DNA of 64,000 bases from Lyngbya sp. PCC 8106 (GTDB lineage: Bacteria; Cyanobacteriota; Cyanobacteriia; Cyanobacteriales; Microcoleaceae), in NCBI RefSeq assembly GCF_000169095.1, contig NZ_AAVU01000017.1, positions 78,077-142,076 on the forward strand. Reading direction: 5' to 3'. How positions within the stretch are numbered: the stretch's first letter is position 1; each line of letters starts with the position of its first letter. The notes under the pieces were generated by a model, which was not told the DNA's origin, searched no databases, and saw only the letters and a program-made list of their open reading frames with translations. A program made the translations under genes and the position numbers. Positions 54,095 through 62,497 of the stretch are shown piece after piece.

Positions 54095-55216
54095 ATGAGA
54101 AAAAAACGACCACAGCATATTAAGATTTGGCAATACACCTCGATTGGGTTTGCTGGTTTAGCTGGATTGATTTTTCTCACTGCGGTTGCTCAATCTCTTT
54201 TATCTCTTAGTTGGATGACTTATGGTTTTTGTATCTTCATTGCTATTCTCGCTAGCATCGCAACTTTCATCTGTTATAAACAACAATATAAATTACAAGA
54301 AGAAAAGGCTGAACTGGCAACCTTACTCGATCAAACCACAGAACGGTTGAAGGCTGAAAAACTTGAACTTGAACAAGTGCTAGCTTTAACTCATGATCGA
54401 TGTTGTACAATACAAGCTCAAAATGCAACATTACAGGAAATAAACCGTCGCAAAGATGAGTTTCTTCGGCAGACTTCTCACGAACTGAGGACACCAATGA
54501 ATGGAATTATTGGTTCACTCCAGTTGTTACTGGATGATTTGTGTGATGATCGTGAAGAAGAAATAGAAATGCTACAACAAGCTTATCAATCTTCTATTCA
54601 TTTACTGACTTTACTCAATCAAGTTTTAGATTTAGCTAAGATAGAATCCGGTCGAGTCACTGTTGAGATTAGAACTGTTGATTTACATTCGAGTTTGTCG
54701 GCTGCAATTTATTTACAACTCGCCAATATTCGTCAAAAGAACTTATTACTTTATCGAAAAAATCATCAAAATATTCTTAGAGTTAAAGCCGATCCAACCA
54801 AACTTAAACAAGTTTTTATTAATGTTATTGGCAATTCGATTAAATTCACCGAAAAAGGAAGCATCACGATTTCAACTCAAATTGAATCTCGAGTCATTTC
54901 TTCCAAAACTAATAAGCCTGAAGAAATCCTGATGGCGATTATTACCATTCAAGATACTGGAATTGGTATTGACCCCTCTACTCAAAATCGACTGTTTCAA
55001 CCCTTCCAAGTTGAAGATGAATCCCGTTCTCATCCTCTCGGAAGTACGGGGCTAGGTTTGGTCATTTCTAAACACTTAGTTGAGATGATGGGCGGTCAAA
55101 TTAAACTCTATAGTGCTGGAAGAAATCAAGGAACAACAGTGGAAATTTTATTACCTTTAGCAGATACTGATACTGATCATGAGATGGAAAACGAAGTCAC
55201 TATCATTGAATCCTGA
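54095..55216 (+). CDS. membrane-bound sensor histidine kinase
   Basis: A 373-residue kinase. Two adjacent membrane helices lie near the N-terminus (about 15-36 and 41-62) with almost no external loop. A coiled coil (about 65-115) leads to HisKA with FLRQTSHELRTPMNGIIGSL (about 129) and HATPase (FINVIGNSIKFTEKGS, DTGIGIDPSTQN, GSTGLGLVISKHL). With no sensor domain it may respond to membrane state or act with a partner protein. It is an orphan kinase with no regulator beside it. Its stop is two bases from the convergent S66 peptidase gene. Confidence 0.93.
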   Translation: MRKKRPQHIKIWQYTSIGFAGLAGLIFLTAVAQSLLSLSWMTYGFCIFIAILASIATFICYKQQYKLQEEKAELATLLDQTTERLKAEKLELEQVLALTHDRCCTIQAQNATLQEINRRKDEFLRQTSHELRTPMNGIIGSLQLLLDDLCDDREEEIEMLQQAYQSSIHLLTLLNQVLDLAKIESGRVTVEIRTVDLHSSLSAAIYLQLANIRQKNLLLYRKNHQNILRVKADPTKLKQVFINVIGNSIKFTEKGSITISTQIESRVISSKTNKPEEILMAIITIQDTGIGIDPSTQNRLFQPFQVEDESRSHPLGSTGLGLVISKHLVEMMGGQIKLYSAGRNQGTTVEILLPLADTDTDHEMENEVTIIES

Positions 55217-55218
55217 AA

Positions 55219-56115
55219 TTATTCGCTCAAACAATTTAAAATTCCTCTCTCTGCATCTAATTCTGCTATAATTCCCACAGGTAAGATCGCATTAGCTCCG
55301 TCGTGGCCAAATGGCAGATCAGAAACAATTGGAATCCCTAAATCTCCTAAGCGATCGCGCAAAACTTCTTCTAACTTAAAACTATTGGGGTTGAGATTTT
55401 TCTCCCACTGACTAAAGCGCCCTAAAGCAATTCCCCCAACTTGTTGTAACGCTCCCGTCATCCGCCAATGGGTTAACATTCGATCAATGCGGTAGGGTTC
55501 CTCATTGACATCCTCAAACGCTAAAATTGCACCGGATAACTGGGGTTGATAAGCAGTTCCTAGCAAACAAGTCGCCACTGTCAAATTTCCCGGTAATAGC
55601 CGTCCTCGCACTGTTCCATTTCCCCATCCGGTTCCCTGTAGGGGTTCAATTGGACGACCTTCCAACCAATCAAATAAACGTTGAATTGACCAGTCGGGTT
55701 CTTCCCCTAAAGTCGTTAACACCGGGCCATGTATACCTGTGGTTTTCCGAAGACTTCCCCACAGTAAAGCAGTAATATCTGAAAAACCGATTAAAAACTT
55801 AGAAGTGCAATCCGGTTTGAGTCTTTCCCATTGCCAATTTTCCAGCAAACGAGTCGCCCCAAAACCGCCTCTAGAACAAATAATACCCCGACAATCAGGA
55901 TCATTCAAAGCTTCGGCAAATTGATCACGTCTAGCCTGATCCGTTCCGCCCAGATAACCCCATTGATGATCATAACCCACAGTCAGTTCTAAATCATAAC
56001 CTCGCGATCGCCAAATTTCTAAACCTTGTTCAAACCGTTCGAGATCACGCAGCGCACCACTCGGAGTAATCACTCGTAAGCGATCGCCCGGCTGTAAGCC
56101 TGATCGATCCACCAT
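55219..56115 (-). CDS. LD-carboxypeptidase (peptidase family S66)
   Basis: A 298-residue S66 peptidase with the catalytic triad pattern: Ser in KFLIGFSDITALLWG (about 109-110), Glu in ILAFEDVNEEPYRIDRML (about 198) and His in DLPFGHDGANAILPVG (about 268). The N-terminus GDRLRVITPSGAL is typical. S66 enzymes remove the terminal D-Ala from tetrapeptides in peptidoglycan recycling; related members hydrolyse microcin C7-like peptides. No signal peptide is present, so it is cytoplasmic. Confidence 0.93.
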   Translation of the reverse strand: MVDRSGLQPGDRLRVITPSGALRDLERFEQGLEIWRSRGYDLELTVGYDHQWGYLGGTDQARRDQFAEALNDPDCRGIICSRGGFGATRLLENWQWERLKPDCTSKFLIGFSDITALLWGSLRKTTGIHGPVLTTLGEEPDWSIQRLFDWLEGRPIEPLQGTGWGNGTVRGRLLPGNLTVATCLLGTAYQPQLSGAILAFEDVNEEPYRIDRMLTHWRMTGALQQVGGIALGRFSQWEKNLNPNSFKLEEVLRDRLGDLGIPIVSDLPFGHDGANAILPVGIIAELDAERGILNCLSE

Positions 56116-56334
56116 TTTCTACTCCCCTATATCGCGAATGCTGAGACTTCTTGATCATTTGAGAAAGCTGATCATACAGCCTAACTAAATCAAGTTTAGA
56201 GGGGATAAAATCTGGGCTAACTCGAAGACTTAGCAAGCCCATTTTATCTGCCCTACCCTACATTTTCAATTGTCTTGAAAAGGTCAACGAAGCCACCCAC
56301 ATCTGAAGTGTGAGGCTTTGTATTTGGTCATTAA

Positions 56335-56550
56335 TTAAGCAGTTTCTAACCAATCAAAGATTTTATCGAGTTGTTCTAAAGTCACCAATCCATACTGCAA
56401 AAGAGTCATTGATAGTGGATTCGGATCACGATATCTTTGTTTTTCATTAGACGTAGCTTGAGCCTTCTCCGCAAAAGCGATCTGGGCTGGCGAAACACAT
56501 AACTCTTCTTGTAAAAATCGCACAAATCGAGAGTAGGTGTTTGGTGTCAT
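56335..56550 (-). CDS. DUF2949 family small protein
   Basis: A 71-residue protein (from MTPNTYSRFVRFLQEEL) ending LQYGLVTLEQLDKIFDWLETA, the pattern of the cyanobacterial DUF2949 family. The start at 56550 is decided by AGGGGAGGTG nine bases upstream; a further ATG at 56583 would place that ribosome site inside the gene. Function unknown. It is monocistronic. Confidence 0.85.
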   Translation of the reverse strand: MTPNTYSRFVRFLQEELCVSPAQIAFAEKAQATSNEKQRYRDPNPLSMTLLQYGLVTLEQLDKIFDWLETA

Positions 56551-56583
56551 TTTGGTATTCACCTCCCCTTTAATAGACACCAT

Positions 56584-57229
56584 TGTGTAATGTAGATAGT
56601 TATTTTGAAAACAACACTAAGCCAGTTTGTTTTTTGTCTACCTGCAATTTCAGCGTTAAAAAGTCAGACTTTTTTGAGTTCTACACTCACACTGATTGTT
56701 GATCTACATTCACTGTAAATCAAATTCCGAACTCTTTTGAACTTTTGCACTCCTCACGGTTGCCGATGATCAGCAACTCAACAGTAACCCAATTCAGTTA
56801 CTTGTTTAGCTATGCGTAGTTATAGGCTTAATCTCAATACAATTTCGCGGCTCACTACTACAACAGCTTCTTCAAAGGATTGAATCTGTCCGGGGTCAGA
56901 ATCTAAGAACTCGCTCCATCAAGTCATGGGTACTTTATCAATCAAATTTGATCGCTTACCCTAACCCAAAAATCGAAGCAAATACCCGGGTCGCAATCAC
57001 GATCCGAAATCGGGATACCTGTATTGCGCTCAAGCTTTCATTTGTCTCTCACACCTGAATCAACTAAGCCAATGGCTCACTGGAAGTCGGATAAACTTTA
57101 GACGCTAGAAATGATAGCGTAGCAAATTTCTTGACTTGTGGATAGACTTTATCATTAAATTTTTATCAAATCCAGTTAAACTTTGTAAAGATTCTGTAAA
57201 AAAAATTTTTTCCGATCATTTAGAAGAAT
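56584..57229. other. long gene-poor stretch
   Basis: About 650 bases. A plus-strand frame without a start codon stays open for roughly 75 codons (about 56815-57055), but I recognise nothing in it. The rest is AT-rich with no RNA gene, and no clear promoter can be named beyond the likely DUF2949 promoter near its left end. Confidence 0.4.
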
Positions 57230-57778
57230 CTAAGGGCGATCAGAGTTCAGATATTCAATCTCAATGCGATCGCCGGGTTTCACTCCCAACGCTTGAGTTC
57301 GCCCTCCTCGCACTTCAATCACTTGGTCTACTGGAACCTGAGGGCCATAGGTGGGACAAGGTTCTGTTGTACAGGGAGGCGCACCCACCTGAATCGCTTG
57401 AATCACGCCATTACGGATGAAAATCATATCCAAAGAAATTTTACAATTTTTCATCCAAAAGCCGACAACCCGAGGCGGAGAAAAGGAAAATAGCATTCCT
57501 CGGTTATCCGGTAACGAAGTCCGATACATTAGTCCAAGTTGTTGTTGAGTCGGAGTGCGAGCGACTTCTAGTTGAATCACCTCACCTCCAAGGGTTGTCT
57601 GGGCTGTTATCGGGAGCATTTGACCTAAATTTTCTTCAGATGGGGATGAAAACTGAGCGATAAAATCAGGAGAGAAAAAAAGTTCCAGTGTTGAAGCCGT
57701 TTGCAGGGGGAAAACAATACCACTCAACACCGCCCCCAGTCCAAGGGGGAGTAAACAGAAAGCCAAAAATTTGCTCAT
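57230..57778 (-). CDS. DUF192 family exported protein
   Basis: A 182-residue protein. An N-terminal signal/anchor (about 1-29, LLPLGLGAVLSGIVFPLQTA) precedes the DUF192 domain (about 60-180): LEVARTPTQQQLGLMYRTSLPDNRGMLF across the start, FWMKNCKISLDMIFI and the C-terminal VIEVRGGRTQALGVKPGDRI. The WMKN and DMIFI segments are the family hallmarks. The function is not established. Upstream 100 bases separate it from the nblR stop on the same strand. Confidence 0.9.
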   Translation of the reverse strand: MSKFLAFCLLPLGLGAVLSGIVFPLQTASTLELFFSPDFIAQFSSPSEENLGQMLPITAQTTLGGEVIQLEVARTPTQQQLGLMYRTSLPDNRGMLFSFSPPRVVGFWMKNCKISLDMIFIRNGVIQAIQVGAPPCTTEPCPTYGPQVPVDQVIEVRGGRTQALGVKPGDRIEIEYLNSDRP

Positions 57779-57868
57779 GGAAAATCGTTAAAAAACCGAA
57801 TAAGAGGTCAGGCGAATATAGAATTACCGATCATGTTGTTAATTTGGCTCAATTTGTTCCCTGTCGAA

Positions 57869-58564
57869 TCAAGACTCTCGTAAAACATAACCCACGCCTC
57901 TTACCGTTTGAATCAGACGTTTTTCCCCTTCTTCTTCAATTTTGAGACGGAGATAGCGAATATAAACTTCAATCACATTTGATTCACCCAAAAAATCATA
58001 ACCCCAAACATTTTCTAAGATTTGTTCACGGGTTAAAACTTCTCGGGGGTGTTCCATTAAGTATCGAAGCAAATCAAATTCCTTCATCGTTAACTCAATG
58101 GTTCGACCATTGCGAAAAGCACATCGAGTCGCTAAATCCAATCCCAATTCACTAAAACGGAGTTGATCGGTGTTGTGATCAGTGGGTTGTAAATACAGAC
58201 GCACCAATTGCAAAAACGATTCTGTGCGATAGGGTTTGAGGAAGTAATCATCTGCTCCTGATTCTAAACAAGCCACCCGATCTTCTAGCGTATCCCGCGC
58301 CATAAACACCACCATCGGTGTGCGATTTCCTTGATTTCTCAAATGACGACATAGGCTTAATCCTGACTCTCCTCCCAACATCCGATCAACCACAATCAAA
58401 GCGGGTTGCATTTCTGTGGCTCGATGAAGTCCCACTGTGACATTAGACACCACAACTGGATAGTAGCCTGATTCTTCTAAATCTAAGCTCACGTGTTGGG
58501 CTAAGAGTTCATCTGATTCAATCACTAAAATTGATGGATGATGCTCGCCAGCAATTACACTCAT
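57869..58564 (-). CDS. nblR: OmpR-family response regulator, NblR-like
   Basis: A 231-residue regulator. The receiver (about 10-125) has VVDRMLGGESGLSLCRHLRN with the phospho-Asp region and LKPYRTESFLQ. The winged helix (135-231) contains TMKEFDLLRYLMEHPREVLT, REQILENVWGYDFLGES and VIEVYIRYLRLKIEEEGEKR. Overall pattern and the VVDRMLGGESGL segment fit NblR, which controls phycobilisome degradation and stress survival. The receiver's acidic N-terminal pair is altered (VIESDELL, only one acidic residue in the DD position), in keeping with the atypical NblR receiver. The start at 58564 is chosen because GGGGGGAT precedes it; an upstream start would add 24 residues. Confidence 0.72.
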   Translation of the reverse strand: MSVIAGEHHPSILVIESDELLAQHVSLDLEESGYYPVVVSNVTVGLHRATEMQPALIVVDRMLGGESGLSLCRHLRNQGNRTPMVVFMARDTLEDRVACLESGADDYFLKPYRTESFLQLVRLYLQPTDHNTDQLRFSELGLDLATRCAFRNGRTIELTMKEFDLLRYLMEHPREVLTREQILENVWGYDFLGESNVIEVYIRYLRLKIEEEGEKRLIQTVRGVGYVLRES

Positions 58565-58665
58565 TGACAAATCCCCCCGCAGTGATATTAACCGTTTTAC
58601 CACGTTAGAGGGAAAAATTGAACGATGAGAGATCAACAGACTTCCCCATCTTCCCAGAAGAGCCA

Positions 58666-58755
58666 GGTTGGGAGGTTGGGAGGTTGGGAAGTGGGGAGGT
58701 TGGGAGGTTGGGAGGTTGGGAGGTTGGGAGGTTGGGAGGTTGGGAGGTTGGGAGG
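58666..58755 (+). repeat. G-rich 9-bp tandem repeat
   Basis: Ten tandem copies of a GGTTGGGAG unit, one of them varied to GGGAAGTGGGGAG. The plus strand has many G-runs of two and three and could fold as a quadruplex. It lies between nadK and nblR, about 100 bases upstream of the nblR start. Confidence 0.95.
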
Positions 58756-58798
58756 ATTTTTATTAATAAAAAGCTATTTTTCATGTTGAAAAAATACC

Positions 58799-58832
58799 TC
58801 TCCCCATCACCCCGTCACCCCATCACCCTCGG
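58799..58832 (+). repeat. C-rich tandem repeat
   Basis: CCCCATCACCCCGTCACCCC and a further CATCACCC form an imperfect array of 8-9 base units between the G-rich repeat and the end of nadK. This is a common type of cyanobacterial intergenic repeat. Confidence 0.8.
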
Positions 58833-58854
58833 CAATAGCCTAGACCCTAACACC

Positions 58855-59772
58855 TCACGGCAATTCAACAGAAGTAGGTTTAGCAATATGAGGCAGTCCC
58901 CAACCCAACTTTTCTCGCAAAACCTGGAAAAATTCGGGCAACTTCAGCCGAATAAAACGAGCAGAATGACGAGATCGCGTTACTCTCACCCGATAATCTG
59001 ATAAGACATAACATCCACCATTACCATCAACGACCATCACCAAGCGGTTAGGACTCGCCGGATAAATGGTCACGGGTTCTTTCTCGGCATAAATTAAAGC
59101 TCTCGAAGCCAGAGAATGGGGACAAATCGGCAACAGTTGCAACACGCCCACATCTGGGGTAACAACGGCTCCCCCGGCAGACAGAGAATAGGCAGTAGAA
59201 CCCGTTGGCGTGGAAATGATCACCCCATCAGCAGCAATATCAACCGGAGCGTGTCGGCCAATTTTGACCTCGAAATGGCACATACAGGTCATGGGTTCAC
59301 GATGCAAAACCATCTCATTCAAGCACAGCGCTTCCCAGAGTAAATTATCTTCCTGATAAATCTCGACAGAAAGCATCGCTCGTTCTTCAATGATGTAATC
59401 TCCCGCCATGACCTGTTCGAGAACCGTCGGTAATTGGTTAATATAAGTTTCGGTCAAAAATCCCATGTGACCTGTATTGACGGTTAGCATGGGGATTCCT
59501 TTGGGGGCAACTTGGCGAGAGGCAGATAATACCGTGCCATCTCCACCCAGAATAATGGCAAAAGTCATTTCTTCGTCGAATCCGGTCGGTGCAAGCTGAT
59601 CGACAGGAGTATGACAGAGGGGACGATCAGGGTTAGAATAGCCAAGCAAGCCGCCCACACCCGTTGCAGTGTGAACTTGCCAGCCATTAGAAGTCAGCTT
59701 GTCTTTCAACTCGCTAGCGATTCGACAAGCCGCTGATTTGGCATCGTTATAAATAATCCCAGCTTTGGGCAC
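58855..59772 (-). CDS. nadK: NAD(+) kinase
   Basis: A 305-residue kinase starting with GTG (MPKAGIIYNDAKSAAC). Key motifs are FAIILGGDGTVLSASRQVAP with the catalytic Asp, VNTGHMGFLTE, CLNEMVLHRE, ADGVIISTPTGSTAYSLSAGG and VMVVDGNGG. It phosphorylates NAD+ to NADP+. The extra segment at about 43-60 is typical of one of the two cyanobacterial NadK paralogues. The following gene on the same strand is nblR, beyond the tandem repeats. Confidence 0.96.
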   Translation of the reverse strand: MPKAGIIYNDAKSAACRIASELKDKLTSNGWQVHTATGVGGLLGYSNPDRPLCHTPVDQLAPTGFDEEMTFAIILGGDGTVLSASRQVAPKGIPMLTVNTGHMGFLTETYINQLPTVLEQVMAGDYIIEERAMLSVEIYQEDNLLWEALCLNEMVLHREPMTCMCHFEVKIGRHAPVDIAADGVIISTPTGSTAYSLSAGGAVVTPDVGVLQLLPICPHSLASRALIYAEKEPVTIYPASPNRLVMVVDGNGGCYVLSDYRVRVTRSRHSARFIRLKLPEFFQVLREKLGWGLPHIAKPTSVELP

Positions 59773-60250
59773 GCGAATTAACTTAACTTAGGTTCAAAAC
59801 AATATAATCCAACCCATCAACTTGCAATCCGTTGAGAGTTCATTGACACTCCTGGGACCTGAGTGGAGAAAAATCTTCTGTCGAGGATTTGACCTTCATC
59901 GATTAACGAAGTCACAACGGCTCCCGGAGCTTGCATCCAAGAGAACCGTGATCACAATCAACCCATCAATAGGTCAAATCTCCAGCAGCGTTCCACTTTG
60001 AGGAGAGTAGTTTCGACGTTTACCGCCGTACTGATAGCTTTTTTGAGAATATTCAAAGCCGCATGATGATCTCGTTGAAGTTCACACCCGCAAGTTTTTC
60101 GACCTCAAACGCGAAAATCACAGAGCTATCAAACTCCCGTCTGGCATAGAGTGCATTCTACCATAACTTGAGTCTGCCTCGATCAACATTCAACCCCACC
60201 TGCCTGAGAATATTCAACGGCAGAAATGGCAATCGCTGTGACGCACGAGA
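59773..60250. other. gene-free region with a transposase relic
   Basis: About 480 bases between nadK and the Ycf39-like gene. It contains the decayed tnpB end at 59958-60120 and GC-richer flanks that probably belong to the same dead element. Confidence 0.6.
59958..60120 (-). pseudogene. tnpB C-terminal relic
   Basis: On the minus strand a frame reads KTCGCELQRDHHAALNILKKA and runs 25 more codons to a stop. This matches the C-terminal zinc-finger/RuvC end of TnpB proteins (C-x-C...R-D-x-x-A-A-x-N-I-L). The Asp-x-His/Asn segment and one Cys pair remain. Upstream, a stop codon interrupts the frame. It is a dead IS200/IS605-type copy distinct from the intact one at 46980. Confidence 0.75.
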
Positions 60251-61231
60251 TTAAATTTTCTTAAAGGGGGTTCTTTTTTGTTTACGTTTTTTCTGTTTTT
60301 CCCGCTCGTATTCAACTTCTTTAATTTTCTTCATAATCCGGCTGTAATAATCTTGCAGATAGTTTTCTAAAGTAGTCATTTCTGCCGGATCAAAACCAAA
60401 TACACGGTAGGTTTCGTCCATAGATGCTTTCAAGGGTTGACCTGTGGCGGAGACTTCAGCAAATGCCAATCGATCTGAAATATTCAACGTCCACTGAAAC
60501 CAACGAGTTACACTGCGAACAAACCTTAATACGCTCGTGGGAGTCCGGGTAATCTTCGCATCTTTACCCGAGAGTCGTTCACACAGGCGGATAATTTCAT
60601 CGGCTGACCAAGCGCGAGAACCCACAACGGGGAAAGCTTGGTTTTCAGTTTCGGGTACAGACAGGGCGCGAATGGCAAATTTCGCGATATCTTGGGTATC
60701 CATATAGGCGATGGGAGAACTTACCCCCGGAATCCAAGCGGATTGACCTTCTAAAATCGGGATAGCATACTGACCAATAATTCCCTGTAAAAAGCCACAA
60801 GGCTTTAAAATCGTATATTTTAAACCGGACTCTGCTAAAAATAGCTCTGTGCAGTATTTGATATCAAGTAGCGGGACTTGTTTGTATTTTTCCGCATCGA
60901 GGAAGGAGACAAAAATATAGCGTTCAATACCTGCGGCTTTGGTGGCTTGAATGAGTGAGACTTTACCCTTCCAATCGACATCTTTGATACTTAAAGAATC
61001 AGTCGGTCGAGAAGTTGCCGCATCAATCACGGCGCTCACGCCTTCCAGAGCGGTTTTGAGGGTTTCGGGTTTGCATAGATCCCCAGGAACCAGTTCGGCT
61101 CCCCATTCTTTGAGAAAAGCCGAGCGGTTGTAACTACGTGCCAAGCAACGGACTTTATAGCCTTCGTCCAACGCCCGACGAGCTATCTGTCTGCCTAGAG
61201 TGCCAGTAGCACCCACGATTAATATAGTCAT
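60251..61231 (-). CDS. ycf39: NmrA/SDR-family photosystem II assembly factor (Ycf39-like)
   Basis: A 326-residue atypical short-chain dehydrogenase of the NmrA group. The NAD(P) loop is LIVGATGTLGRQIARRALDEG, followed by ELVPGDLCKPETL and VIDAATSRP. The pattern YIFVSFLDAEKY, YTILKPCGFLQGIIGQYAIP and SPIAYMDTQDIAKFAI is that of Ycf39/HCF244, which helps D1 synthesis and chlorophyll delivery to photosystem II. A C-terminal basic tail (EREKQKKRKQKRTPFKK) is a little longer than usual. No signal peptide is present. Confidence 0.88.
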   Translation of the reverse strand: MTILIVGATGTLGRQIARRALDEGYKVRCLARSYNRSAFLKEWGAELVPGDLCKPETLKTALEGVSAVIDAATSRPTDSLSIKDVDWKGKVSLIQATKAAGIERYIFVSFLDAEKYKQVPLLDIKYCTELFLAESGLKYTILKPCGFLQGIIGQYAIPILEGQSAWIPGVSSPIAYMDTQDIAKFAIRALSVPETENQAFPVVGSRAWSADEIIRLCERLSGKDAKITRTPTSVLRFVRSVTRWFQWTLNISDRLAFAEVSATGQPLKASMDETYRVFGFDPAEMTTLENYLQDYYSRIMKKIKEVEYEREKQKKRKQKRTPFKKI

Positions 61232-61399
61232 AAATAGGTCGGTATTAAACTTAACTTAAGATCCTATCAGAAGATCTCTCATTTTTTTACAAAACTTCAT
61301 AAATTGATGAGAAGATACCCCTGATCTTTCTCCGATGAGTTTTTACAAAGGAGGAGATCGGGAGATTTTGACCTCACGACTTGTCAGGATTGAGCAGTT

Positions 61400-61873
61400 C
61401 TACTGGCGGTTTGAGCGAGGACGGTTGCGACGTCTTTGTTCCATGATCTCGGCAAACTGACGGCGTTGTTCAGGTGTCAGCACTTCTCGAACTTGCAGAA
61501 TGATCTCAAACTGTAACTTGCTCATCTCTTGCTTCAGGCGGCTCAATTCATCATATTTTTGACGAATTTGACTTTCGCTCGCATTCGTCGATAACAACTC
61601 TTGCAATTGTTGTTGAGTTTGACGGACTTGTTGTTTGTGTTGGGAAATCTGAGCTTGATACTTAGCGCGAATGTCTTCCATTTTCTGCTTCTGCTCAGGA
61701 GTTGCATTTAATTGCTCTAGCAACTCCTCAGTATCGTCGTCTGGTTCTCCCGCATAAACTTTGGCTTGAGCTAACACGTTCGGGAAGCTCGTCGGTAAAA
61801 TTCTAGTATTAGCAATTGCTTCCTTGCCACAGAATAAGAACAAAGTTAACCCAAAAACCAAAGATTCAAGCAT
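61400..61873 (-). CDS. Spy/CpxP-like periplasmic helical protein
   Basis: A 157-residue protein with a signal peptide (about 1-22, LVFGLTLFLFCGKEAIA). A helical body carries two LTxxQ-type repeats: NATPEQKQKMEDIRAKYQAQ (about 55-75) and VREVLTPEQRRQFAEIMEQR (about 130-148). Gln/Lys-rich coiled coil lies between. Proteins of this type act as periplasmic chaperones or metal-stress sensors. It lies downstream of an ECF sigma factor and putative anti-sigma gene on the same strand, about 260 bases from the latter. Confidence 0.82.
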   Translation of the reverse strand: MLESLVFGLTLFLFCGKEAIANTRILPTSFPNVLAQAKVYAGEPDDDTEELLEQLNATPEQKQKMEDIRAKYQAQISQHKQQVRQTQQQLQELLSTNASESQIRQKYDELSRLKQEMSKLQFEIILQVREVLTPEQRRQFAEIMEQRRRNRPRSNRQ

Positions 61874-62134
61874 AACATTAATAATTTAACCTAAATAATT
61901 TAACCTATTTTTTAAACAAATTTAATTCTGGGCAAGTTATAGAGAGTGAACCATAACCTGTTTTTGTCGTCACCGTCGATATCATTTATTAACAATCTAT
62001 ACCCGTTACCCATTTTTAGATGAAATCGAAAAAATAATGCTACAGAAGCCAGAAGAAGTCAAAAGTTTTTTCCGATCTCTCTATCAATCATTTGTAGCAA
62101 ATATTTAAGGATGTCATATTCCCACAGGGAGAGG
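61874..62134. other. spacer between Spy-like gene and anti-sigma gene
   Basis: About 260 AT-rich bases. No gene is seen; a promoter for the Spy-like gene may lie here, possibly read by the ECF sigma factor. Confidence 0.4.
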
Positions 62135-62497
62135 TTAGTCTTGAGAGTTGTCTGGTATGGTTAACCAACTGGTTTCTTGAGTTTCTTCCATTGCTCCATT
62201 CCAGTTACTTTCAATAAAACCTTCTAACTGAGCTTGTTCACTTGGACTCAGCGAGGAAGAATAGATCAGGCGATAACCCATCCAAAACAGAGTTAAACCG
62301 ACTGCTATCAAAGAAGAAACTAATCTTAAAGTCTTAGTCGCCACTGGAGCCTGCTGTGACTCCGATAATAAAGAATCGTCAGTATCAAGAGCAGCAATAA
62401 TTTTCTCTTCTAAATCCAATGTAGCTTCAGGAGCAGTTGGACGATTTTGCTTGAGAAAATTAATCAACGCTTGATCATTGGTTGGCAACTCACTCAT
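62135..62497 (-). CDS. putative membrane anti-sigma factor
   Basis: A 120-residue protein with an acidic cytoplasmic N-terminal part (about 1-65) and one membrane helix (about 75-95, LRLVSSLIAVGLTLFWMGYRL). A short external tail follows. Its ATG overlaps the sigma gene stop (ATGA), which is typical of sigma/anti-sigma translational coupling. No zinc-binding H-x3-C-x2-C motif is seen, so it is not a ZAS-type anti-sigma. The identification rests on gene order and topology. Confidence 0.7.
   Translation of the reverse strand: MSELPTNDQALINFLKQNRPTAPEATLDLEEKIIAALDTDDSLLSESQQAPVATKTLRLVSSLIAVGLTLFWMGYRLIYSSSLSPSEQAQLEGFIESNWNGAMEETQETSWLTIPDNSQD

Noticed and set aside
56815..57055. 75-codon open plus-strand stretch without a start codon
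   Set aside because: No start, no ribosome site, no recognised motif; could be chance or a very old remnant.
57136..57420. 94-codon plus-strand frame opposite the DUF192 gene
   Set aside because: Shadow of a strongly supported minus-strand gene.
58618..59001. 127-codon frame through the GGTTGGGAG repeats
   Set aside because: The repeats are free of stops in several frames; the peptide is a translation of the array and then of antisense nadK.
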